Assembly: GCA_031290725.1 (NCBI GenBank)
Contig: JAITMZ010000124.1
Coordinates: 1 to 6,866 of the forward strand
DNA: 6,866 bases
Direction of reading: 5' to 3'
Source of the DNA: Spirochaetaceae bacterium
Lineage (GTDB): Bacteria; Spirochaetota; Spirochaetia; Treponematales; Treponemataceae
The position numbers and the translations under genes are program-made. Each line of letters opens with the position of its first letter. The stretch's first letter is position 1. Of the stretch, positions 1 to 4,920 are shown one piece after another. Under the pieces are notes generated by a model that saw only the letters and a program-made list of their open reading frames with translations, was not told where the DNA came from and did not search any database.

Positions 1-701
1 TGGCAAAAGGTTTTGATGCGGTTCATGAAGGACGTTTCGATGCGGCTCTTCAGGAAAAAGATCACCGGCGCGTCCACCCCGCCGATACCGTAGAACACCA
101 GAGAATTTTCGTGGCGGAACACCACAATCAGGGATTGCAGGTTTTCTTCCTTCGCCACAGTGAAGCCCTCGGCTTTCATGCGATTTTTGTTTTCCATTTG
201 GTAAAAAAGCCAGCCGCCGCCCTGCCGCAGGGTGATACGGGCCTGCATCAAGCTGAAGGGTTCCATCAGCAATTCCGCATCCATCACCACGCCGTCATCG
301 GTTTGACGCTGGGTGAGAATCTGGGCGGCGGAATACAGGTCGAAGTAGCGCTCGTGCCGGACCGACCAGTAGGGAATGCCCTGGTAGGAGGGGATGTCCC
401 GCAGAATTTCCCACATCCTTGGGATGAGCGCCTCCTCCCAAGGACGCACCTGGATCACTTCCGCCAGGTACGCAGGGTCCAGGCGCCGGATAATGTCCAT
501 CGCCCGTTTGGCCTCGGGATGCACAGGGTTCAGGCTGATGTTTCCCGCTTTGCCGAGGTTACGCATGACGATTTCCCCCGCATTGATCCGGGCCAATTCG
601 TCGGATCCCAGTTTGGAGTTGAACAACTGGGCGCCTGCGGGAAGCGCGGCGGTGAGGAAGAGCACAAACAGGACGCACGGGGCACGAAACAGGGTTTTCA
701 T
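1..701 (-). CDS. Exported protein of unknown function (5' part, C-terminus cut by window edge)
   Basis: The frame is open on the minus strand from an ATG at 701 to the window edge, giving 233 visible residues with no stop, so the C-terminus lies outside. Residues 1-24 look like a Sec signal peptide: Lys2 and Arg6, then a hydrophobic stretch CVLFVLFLTAAL (9-20), then P-A-G-A before Gln25, a signal peptidase I site. There is no lipobox cysteine, so a periplasmic or surface location is inferred rather than a lipoprotein. The mature part mixes helical and beta-like segments, including RRLDPAYLAEVIQVRP, a Trp/Tyr-rich GIPYWSVRHERYFDLYSAAQ and a Gly-rich GQGG-like turn region near LRQGGGWLF, with no catalytic motif I recognise. 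It may belong to an uncharacterised spirochaete family. No Shine-Dalgarno precedes the ATG, and the promoter places the transcript start on the ATG itself. It is divergent from the tRNA gene. The reading frame is secure, the function is unknown. Confidence 0.85.
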   Translation of the reverse strand, partial: MKTLFRAPCVLFVLFLTAALPAGAQLFNSKLGSDELARINAGEIVMRNLGKAGNISLNPVHPEAKRAMDIIRRLDPAYLAEVIQVRPWEEALIPRMWEILRDIPSYQGIPYWSVRHERYFDLYSAAQILTQRQTDDGVVMDAELLMEPFSLMQARITLRQGGGWLFYQMENKNRMKAEGFTVAKEENLQSLIVVFRHENSLVFYGIGGVDAPVIFFLKSRIETSFMNRIKTFC

Positions 702-707
702 GCACAG

Positions 708-736
708 AGTATAGCACAAACCGGGGGAATGTGCAA
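708..736 (-). promoter_or_regulatory. Sigma70 promoter of the exported-protein gene, predicted leaderless
   Basis: Read on the minus strand, the -35 box TTGCAC (736-731) and -10 box TATACT (713-708) are separated by exactly 17 bp. A TGC directly before the -10 makes it an extended -10. Only six bases (707-702) separate the -10 from the ATG at 701, so the usual start point falls on the A of the ATG. An A/T patch at 752-760 lies upstream of the -35 and could act as an UP element. The region 702-707 holds no ribosome binding site. Confidence 0.75.
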
Positions 737-818
737 GCGGGGATTTGGGGGAATTTTTTAAGCCCCCCATTTGCCGTCGCAGGTGCCCTCCGTATCACCT
801 GAATTCTTTTCCTCACCC

Positions 819-847
819 TTGTGCTTTTTCCACGACTATGCTATAGT
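819..847 (+). promoter_or_regulatory. Promoter of tRNA-Leu
   Basis: A -35-like TTGTGC (819-824), a 17-bp spacer and a -10 TATAGT (842-847) preceded by TGC (839-841, extended -10) predict a start near 854, seven bases before the mature tRNA 5' end at 861. The -35 is weaker than at the other promoters here, but the spacing and position fit a tRNA gene. Confidence 0.6.
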
Positions 848-860
848 TTTATGCACCACC

Positions 861-944
861 GCCGGGGTGGTGAAATAGGTAGACACAAGGGACTTAAAAT
901 CCCTCGGCAGTGATGCCATGCCGGTTCGATTCCGGTCCCCGGCA
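861..944 (+). tRNA. tRNA-Leu, anticodon TAA
   Basis: The 84-nt cloverleaf folds completely. The acceptor stem GCCGGGG (861-867) pairs with CCCCGGC (937-943), with discriminator A944. The anticodon stem AGGGA (888-892) pairs with TCCCT (900-904) around loop CTTAAAA, with anticodon TAA at 895-897, which reads UUA (and UUG by wobble). A long variable arm with a GGCA/TGCC stem marks a class II tRNA, as expected for leucine. The T arm has CCGG, loop TTCGATT and CCGG. The 3' CCA is not encoded (CTC follows) and must be added by a CCA-adding enzyme. The gene stands alone, divergent from the exported-protein gene and convergent with the smr operon, whose last stop codon is about 50 bp away. I see no clear terminator behind it. 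Confidence 0.97.
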
Positions 945-991
945 CTCGTTCATCAGCGCAGTGAGTTTCATAGCAGTCGGTAACGCGGGAT

Positions 992-1384
992 TCACGCGGG
1001 GGGCTTGACAGCTACCCAGGTGGCGCCGCTTCCTCCCCCACGGGCGTCGGGGTGACCGGAGGCGCCCAAGCGGGGGTCTGTGCGGATATATTCTTGTACC
1101 AGCTTTGCCAGAACTGCCTCCGAACCGGGGTGGTTGCCTTTGCCGTGGATGATCAGCACCTTCCGGAGCCGGCGGCGGACGCAGGCGGACACGAATTGTT
1201 CCAGCGCTTCCCGGGCATCATCCTGGGTCTTTTGATGCAGGTCCAGGTGGGCCTGGGGGCGCATCTGCTTGATTGACGGGGCTTCCCGGAGGGCGGCTTC
1301 ATCGTCCTGAAGGCGATCCTTGTCCTGGAAGCGCCGATTTTGTGGATTCCGCTCCCACTGAGAAAGGATGTCGCCGAAATTCAT
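992..1384 (-). CDS. Stand-alone Smr-domain protein
   Basis: This 130-residue protein carries one Smr (small MutS-related) domain, the fold found at the C-terminus of MutS2 and in free-standing nucleic-acid-binding or nicking proteins. The hallmarks are LDLH at residues 47-50 (followed by Gln51 where Gly is more usual), IIHGKG at 78-83 and the closing GGGSGATWV at 116-124. Residues 1-40 are a charged, polar N-terminal extension with no membrane segment, so it should be cytoplasmic. Family members act on DNA junctions, in ribosome-associated quality control or in RNA cleavage. Which applies here cannot be told. The ATG (1384-1382) overlaps the TGA of the upstream gene as ATGA, and no good Shine-Dalgarno precedes it, so translation is probably coupled to the upstream gene. 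The gene ends at a TGA (994-992) 47 bp from the 3' end of the convergent tRNA-Leu gene. Confidence 0.9.
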   Translation of the reverse strand: MNFGDILSQWERNPQNRRFQDKDRLQDDEAALREAPSIKQMRPQAHLDLHQKTQDDAREALEQFVSACVRRRLRKVLIIHGKGNHPGSEAVLAKLVQEYIRTDPRLGASGHPDARGGGSGATWVAVKPPA

Positions 1385-2535
1385 GATAGGGCATTTCGTT
1401 GCTCTGCCAGGGCTTCCCGGTCGGCCTTCAGTTTTTCGCAGACCCCGTTGGTCTCCTGAATCATCCGCTCGGTTTCAGCGCTGTCGTCGGTGAGCTTCCT
1501 GACGGCGGCATTGTTCCCCCGGATCCGCTCGTGGCCTTTCCGCATTCGTTCCGACAGGGCAGCCACCTGTTCGTCCATTTCCCACAGCCGTATATTCATT
1601 TCAGTGGCGGTCATACTGCGGCGAAGGGCGGCAGCATCGGTAATTATGACGGTCACGGAGGGGTCGGGCTTTTGGACGCCCTTCTGTGGGGTACCCTCGG
1701 AGGTGAGTTGGGCGTTCAGGAAGGTTATTCCTGTTTTCAGGGCCAGTTCGTCCTCCTCCGTGCCGGTCTGGGCGATGACCTTCCGGAGTTCGGTAATTCT
1801 GATCAGAGTGCCGGCACGAACCCCCTCTCGAGCCAAGGCTTCGCGGCTGTCTCTGATATTGTCCTGCACGCTCCCCTCCCGAATGTCCAGCTCTTCCAGG
1901 ACAGCGGCAATGGTTCGACACTCGCCGGCGGACTCCATGACGGCACCAGTGGATGCTGCCTGGGAGACCGCCAGTTTGTCCCCTACAAAAAGTTCCTGGG
2001 CGGCATTGGCACAGGCACGCCCAATTTGCCGGTTCAGCGTACTTATCCCTGCCGACGCGGCGGAGGAGCGCACCGATGAAACCACCTTGGTGAAAACATT
2101 CTTGCCCCCGGCCTTTTCGGCTGCGTCACGGAGGGTGCGCTGGCCGGCGGACAGTTTTTCCCGCAGTACGGCGATGCCGGCGTATTCCTGGGGGAACTCC
2201 CCGGCGGCGGCCCCATCGGGGTCCCCGAAAAGCGCGGCACCCAAGCGGGCGTAGGCGGCTTCCTGGTCAGCGGCATATTTCTTCCGGGTCTTGGCAAGCT
2301 GGGTGAGCTGCTGTTCTCCGTCCTTCTGGGTGAGGGTCAGCCCCTGAATTGTAGAGATACTCTTCACGGCATCCTGCTTTTTCTCCTCCAAAGCATTATA
2401 GGCAGCGACGGCATCCCCGTCTATATGCTTTTCGGCGCTCAACAGGATGTACCCGGTCCGGCGGGCCAAATCGGTCCACGTCTTTGCCTGCTCCTTCAAC
2501 TGTTGACGGAAGAAGGCCTTGGTTTCATTTTGCAT
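1381..2535 (-). CDS. Coiled-coil protein of unknown function, first gene of the smr operon
   Basis: This is a 384-residue, Ala/Glu/Gln-rich and largely helical protein that I do not recognise. There is no signal peptide or membrane segment, so it is probably cytoplasmic. Residues 1-100 form charged helical stretches. A Gly/Pro/Asp-rich break (GDPDGAAAGEFPQEYAG) lies near 105-120. A Ser/Ala-rich amphipathic part follows around 145-190. A short beta-like segment (PSVTVIITD) lies just before the C-terminal 75 residues (310-384), which look like a continuous coiled coil of charged heptads. The start is supported by an AGGAG six bases upstream and a strong promoter. The stop overlaps the start of the Smr gene (ATGA), so both proteins are probably made in linked amounts and may act together. 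That is inference only. It might be a structural or scaffold protein or a nucleic-acid-associated partner of Smr. Confidence 0.85.
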   Translation of the reverse strand: MQNETKAFFRQQLKEQAKTWTDLARRTGYILLSAEKHIDGDAVAAYNALEEKKQDAVKSISTIQGLTLTQKDGEQQLTQLAKTRKKYAADQEAAYARLGAALFGDPDGAAAGEFPQEYAGIAVLREKLSAGQRTLRDAAEKAGGKNVFTKVVSSVRSSAASAGISTLNRQIGRACANAAQELFVGDKLAVSQAASTGAVMESAGECRTIAAVLEELDIREGSVQDNIRDSREALAREGVRAGTLIRITELRKVIAQTGTEEDELALKTGITFLNAQLTSEGTPQKGVQKPDPSVTVIITDAAALRRSMTATEMNIRLWEMDEQVAALSERMRKGHERIRGNNAAVRKLTDDSAETERMIQETNGVCEKLKADREALAEQRNALS

Positions 2536-2540
2536 AATAA

Positions 2541-2588
2541 ACTCCTTATGATTCCTTATAGTATACTCTATCCCGATGATTTTTGCAA
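2541..2588 (-). promoter_or_regulatory. Promoter and ribosome binding site of the coiled-coil/smr operon
   Basis: On the minus strand, TTGCAA (2588-2583), a 17-bp spacer and TATACT (2565-2560) form a sigma70-type promoter with a start near 2553. It lacks the TGn extension seen at the other promoters here. The short leader carries two copies of ATAAGGA, and the second merges into the AAGGAGT ribosome binding site (2547-2541). The AGGAG core ends six bases before the ATG at 2535. Unlike its two minus-strand neighbours, this gene has a normal leader. The promoter lies between the pepF stop at 2624 and this gene, so the operon need not depend on pepF read-through. Confidence 0.75.
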
Positions 2589-2623
2589 CTGCCCGCGGGG
2601 TCTTCCGGTTTTTTTGCAGAGAT

Positions 2624-4459
2624 TCAGCCAGGGGTAGCCGCGGGGGATTTCGCCTCCAGCGCGTTCACCAAGCCGGAGAAGCGGGTGAGGGCGGCCTGTA
2701 TCGGCTCGGCAACGGTCATGTCCACCCCGGCGAGCTTGAGGGATTCCATGGGGTAGCGGGAACCTCCTGACTTGAGGAAGGCGAAATAATCGTCCCGCTC
2801 ATGCTTGCCGCCTTTGGTGACCCGGTCGGCCAAGGCCAGGGCGGCGGAGATCCCGGTGGCGTACTTATAGACATAGAAGGGGTTATAGAAATGGGGTATC
2901 CGCAGACCCTCCAGATCGCTTTCCGGCGACAGTACCATTTCCGGACCGAAGTAGTCTTCCAGAAGAGTGCGGTAGGTTTGGCGGAGGCTGTCTACGGTGA
3001 GGGGGACGCCGGACTCTACCATTGCGTGGGTGCGGAGTTCAAACTCGGCGAACATGGTCTGGCGGTACAACGTAGCGAGGATGTCGGAGATGCGGGTGCT
3101 CATCAAATAACGCTGCATGGCGGGATTGTCGGCCCGGGCGATGAGATAGTCGAAGAGTAGTTGTTCATTGAAAGTGGATGCCACTTCCGCCTCGAAGATG
3201 GTGTAGCCGTAGTGAGGGAAGGGGTTGGACCGGGCGGAATACCAAGAGTGCATGGAGTGACCGCCTTCATGGGCGATGGTGAAGAGGTCCCGCAGCACGT
3301 CATCTTTGTAGTTCAGCAGGATGTAGGGGTAACTCCGGTAGCTGCCCGATGAGAATGCCCCGCTCCGTTTGCCGCGATTCTCGTAGCGATCTACCCACCC
3401 GCCCAAAAGACCGTCGCAGAGGGTGCCGGTGTATTCGCTCCCTAGGGGCGACAGGGCTTCCCGAAGGATCTCTACGGCCTGTTCGTAGGGCGTGTGGGTT
3501 TGCACTCCGGCGGCCAGCGGGACATAGGCATCGTAGTGCCGCAGTTCCTCCAGGCCCAGAAGGCGTTTGCGGAGGCCGTAGTACCGGTGGAGGGGAGTCA
3601 GGTTGGCCCGCACGGTGGCCACCAAGTTTTCGTACACCCCCACAGGCACCTGGTCCGGAAACAGGGCCGCCTCGATTGCCGACGAATACCCCCGGCTCCG
3701 GGCCTCGAAGATGTCCTGCTGGACGCTGCCCTCGTAGAGCGCCGCCAGGGTATGCCGGTGGGTGTCAAAGGCGGCGTAGAACCGGGTGTACGCTTCCCGG
3801 CGGACCACGCGGTCGCCGTGTTCCATAAACCGGGAGAAGGTGGACTGGGTGAGGGGGTTGTCCCGCGCGCCGTCGTCCCCCTTCTCACCCGGCACCCGGA
3901 CGGTCCCGAAGGATATATCCACGTTGGTAAGCAGGGAGAAGGCTTTTTGTGCGGCCTGGGCAGCTTCACTCTGGAGGGCAAGGATGCGTTCCTCGGCCTC
4001 GCTCAGGGTGTGGGCCTTCAGGCGGAGGAGTTTCTGCACCATCACCCGGTGATCCGCGAAGGCAGGTTCGGCGAGCCATCGGGTCAAAGTGTTTTGGGGG
4101 ATGTGCTGAATCTCCGGGGACAGGAAGCTGATTTGGGCTTCCGCGGCGGTGGCGGCCATGAGAAAGCGGCTCTGCATGTCCTGGAAACGGCTGTCCCCCT
4201 CGTCACCGGCGGTGAGGAGCGATGCATAGCACCCCACGGCTTCGGCGGTCTCCTGGAAGGCAGCCAGGGCACGGAGGGCTTCCAGAAGGCTCTCCGGCGA
4301 AGTGCCCAGGGTATCCCGCCGGGCGGTCACAGCGGCGGCCAGGGGCATGAGGCTGGCCAGGGAAGCTTCCCAAGCAGCAGAGTCGGTGAACAGGGGCGTC
4401 AAGTCCCACCGGCAGGCGGCGGGAACGTCGCACCGCGGGGGGAGGGTTAGTGTGGTCAT
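2624..4459 (-). CDS. pepF: Oligoendopeptidase F (M3 family zinc peptidase)
   Basis: This is a 611-residue cytoplasmic metallopeptidase that cleaves short peptides. The N-terminus has the family's opening (CRWDLTPLF, residues 16-24) and the N-terminal helical domain. The M3 catalytic domain follows, with the zinc motif HEGGH at 397-401 (ligands His397 and His401, catalytic Glu398) and a third ligand, probably Glu425, in FEAEVASTFNE (422-432). The substrate-side H-F-Y-N-P-F-Y-V-Y-K-Y motif starts at His523. The length is normal for PepF (about 600) and no key residue is missing, so it should be active. The reading frame is open further upstream to 4678, but that extension crosses the promoter and an inverted repeat and is not PepF-like. 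An ATG at 4483 lies between the -35 and -10 and would not be transcribed. The ATG at 4459 is chosen because the family N-terminus begins there and the promoter points at it. No Shine-Dalgarno is present. It appears monocistronic. Confidence 0.95.
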   Translation of the reverse strand: MTTLTLPPRCDVPAACRWDLTPLFTDSAAWEASLASLMPLAAAVTARRDTLGTSPESLLEALRALAAFQETAEAVGCYASLLTAGDEGDSRFQDMQSRFLMAATAAEAQISFLSPEIQHIPQNTLTRWLAEPAFADHRVMVQKLLRLKAHTLSEAEERILALQSEAAQAAQKAFSLLTNVDISFGTVRVPGEKGDDGARDNPLTQSTFSRFMEHGDRVVRREAYTRFYAAFDTHRHTLAALYEGSVQQDIFEARSRGYSSAIEAALFPDQVPVGVYENLVATVRANLTPLHRYYGLRKRLLGLEELRHYDAYVPLAAGVQTHTPYEQAVEILREALSPLGSEYTGTLCDGLLGGWVDRYENRGKRSGAFSSGSYRSYPYILLNYKDDVLRDLFTIAHEGGHSMHSWYSARSNPFPHYGYTIFEAEVASTFNEQLLFDYLIARADNPAMQRYLMSTRISDILATLYRQTMFAEFELRTHAMVESGVPLTVDSLRQTYRTLLEDYFGPEMVLSPESDLEGLRIPHFYNPFYVYKYATGISAALALADRVTKGGKHERDDYFAFLKSGGSRYPMESLKLAGVDMTVAEPIQAALTRFSGLVNALEAKSPAATPG

Positions 4460-4465
4460 GAGGAT

Positions 4466-4494
4466 AGTGTAGCATCTTTTCATGCCGGTGTCAA
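4466..4494 (-). promoter_or_regulatory. Sigma70 promoter of pepF, predicted leaderless
   Basis: On the minus strand, a perfect -35 TTGACA (4494-4489), a 17-bp spacer and -10 TACACT (4471-4466) preceded by TGC (extended -10). Six bases (4465-4460, ATCCTC) then lead directly to the ATG at 4459, so the expected start nucleotide is the A of the ATG. No ribosome binding site fits in that space. The geometry is identical to the promoter at 708-736. Confidence 0.8.
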
Positions 4495-4513
4495 GTCGTG
4501 CGCTTGGGATTCC

Positions 4514-4530
4514 GCGCCTACTGTAGGCGC
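4514..4530. repeat. Small perfect hairpin
   Basis: GCGCCTA (4514-4520) and TAGGCGC (4524-4530) form a perfect 7-bp stem around the 3-nt loop CTG. It lies just upstream of the pepF promoter and next to the larger hairpin at 4536-4580. There is no T-run after it on either strand, so it is not a standard terminator. Confidence 0.75.
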
Positions 4531-4535
4531 TGCAC

Positions 4536-4580
4536 GGTGGTTGGGAGAGGCCGCCGCCCCGCCGGCCTCCCCCAACCACC
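4536..4580. repeat. Large G/C-rich inverted repeat
   Basis: The left arm GGTGGTTGGGAGAGGCC (4536-4552) and right arm GGCCTCCCCCAACCACC (4564-4580) pair over 17 positions with one mismatch (A4546 opposite C4570), around an 11-base G/C-rich loop. No T-run follows on either strand and no gene ends here, so a terminator role is unlikely. The form suggests a REP-like intergenic palindrome or the core of a small non-coding repeat element. Confidence 0.8.
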
Positions 4581-4602
4581 ACCCAAAGACTACTGCCCGC
4601 GC

Positions 4603-4633
4603 GGCCTCCCGGCTTTTTGGGAGAGCTTCGGCC
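4603..4633. repeat. Imperfect hairpin sharing motifs with the 4536-4580 repeat
   Basis: CTCCC (4606-4610) pairs with GGGAG (4619-4623) around a T-rich loop, and GGCC at 4603-4606 can alternatively pair with GGCC at 4630-4633. The words GGCCTCCC and TTGGGAGAG repeat those in the arms of the neighbouring larger inverted repeat, so this may be a decayed second copy. A heptamer AGACTAC occurs on each side (4587-4593 and 4636-4642). Confidence 0.5.
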
Positions 4634-4677
4634 AGAGACTACCGGAGGCGACTGGTGCCCCAGTAATTCGCAATTCA

Positions 4678-4750
4678 ACCGCCAAGTCGAAGAAGTTTTC
4701 AGGGATAAAAGCCAGTTTTTTCCTTATTTCGACTTATTCGACTTCGCGGT
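4678..4750. repeat. 18-bp inverted repeat with a duplicated right half-arm
   Basis: The left arm ACCGCCAAGTCGAAGAAG (4678-4695) and right arm CTTATTCGACTTCGCGGT (4733-4750) match at 16 of 18 positions, with 37 bases between them. The core TTCGACTT of the right arm occurs twice in tandem (4728-4735 and 4737-4744), so the left-arm core AAGTCGAA (4684-4691) can pair with either. Behind the right arm comes a T-rich tract (4757-4762). It could be a terminator-like structure read in the plus direction, a protein-binding site or a small repeat element. Confidence 0.7.
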
Positions 4751-4835
4751 AAGAAATTTTTTGTAAATGAGCCCTGCCGGTGCCTCCTCTCCTTCCTGAA
4801 AGCCCCCACAGTTGTCTTTGTAAAAAAACAAAAAA

Positions 4836-4848
4836 AATTTGACAAATT
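4836..4848. promoter_or_regulatory. Candidate operator overlapping the -35 of the sugar operon
   Basis: AATTTG (4836-4841), a central A and CAAATT (4843-4848) form a perfect 6-bp-arm palindrome that covers the whole -35 box at 4839-4844. The heptamer TTTGTAA occurs nearby at 4760-4766, 4817-4823 and 4878-4884, and inverted as TTACAAA at 4847-4853. A repressor bound here would block RNA polymerase. The binding protein is unknown, and A/T richness makes chance matches possible. Confidence 0.35.
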
Positions 4849-4867
4849 ACAAAAATGGTGATATACT
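4839..4867 (+). promoter_or_regulatory. Strong sigma70 promoter of the sugar-transport operon
   Basis: A perfect -35 TTGACA (4839-4844), a 17-bp spacer and -10 TATACT (4862-4867) preceded by TGA (extended -10) predict a start near 4874. The leader would be about 47 nt, too short for a riboswitch. A/T-rich DNA with A-runs lies directly upstream and could serve as an UP element. Such a strong promoter for a catabolic operon usually needs a repressor, which fits the palindrome over the -35. Confidence 0.85.
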
Positions 4868-4909
4868 GATATAGATATTTGTAAAAACTTCAGTTTGATG
4901 TGGCCCTAT

Positions 4910-4915
4910 AGGAGG
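4910..4915 (+). promoter_or_regulatory. Ribosome binding site that fixes the GTG start
   Basis: A full AGGAGG lies five bases (TTTTT) before the GTG at 4921. The next in-frame ATG is far inside the Walker A domain, so this site decides the GTG as the start codon. Confidence 0.85.
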
Positions 4916-4920
4916 TTTTT

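Larger units (their letters stand above)
4460..4920. other. Divergent intergenic region between pepF and the sugar-transport operon
   Basis: No convincing gene is present in these 461 bases. Frames that cross it owe their low-complexity Arg/Pro/Gly products to the G/C-rich inverted repeats. It has two parts: a G/C-rich block with several hairpins (4514-4664), and an A/T-rich block with a long inverted repeat (4678-4750), TTTGTAA repeats and the plus-strand promoter. The pepF promoter is at the left end. No tRNA, riboswitch or transposase remnant was recognised. Confidence 0.7.

Noticed and set aside
111..761. 216-codon plus-strand open frame opposite the exported-protein gene
   Set aside because: The minus strand has a signal peptide, a promoter and a more natural composition. 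The plus-strand product is His/Gln/Gly-rich and has no start signals.
747..768. GGGGG and CCCCC arms around an A/T loop as a possible terminator
   Set aside because: The stem is only five bases, the loop is 11 bases and no T-run follows on either strand. No gene ends there. It may only supply an A/T patch upstream of the exported-protein promoter.
3494..4450. 318-codon open frame on the plus strand across pepF
   Set aside because: The opposite strand encodes a full oligoendopeptidase F with all zinc ligands. The plus-strand product is low-complexity Gly/His/Pro-rich and has no ribosome binding site.
4460..4678. N-terminal extension of pepF to an upstream ATG at 4678 (73 more residues)
   Set aside because: The extension crosses the pepF promoter and the hairpins, has a Gly/Arg-rich repeat-derived sequence and makes the protein longer than its family.
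4514..4750. CRISPR array or phage/integrase attachment site
   Set aside because: The repeats are palindromic and irregularly spaced, with no uniform spacers. No cas gene, integrase or transposase is in the window.
4498..4752. Small plus-strand open frame of 84 codons in the intergenic region
   Set aside because: No ribosome binding site, and its sequence is made from the inverted repeats. It could be a frame through a multi-copy repeat, but nothing supports it as a gene.
4874..4920. Riboswitch in the leader of the sugar operon
   Set aside because: The predicted leader is only about 47 nt and shows no stable fold or known aptamer element.
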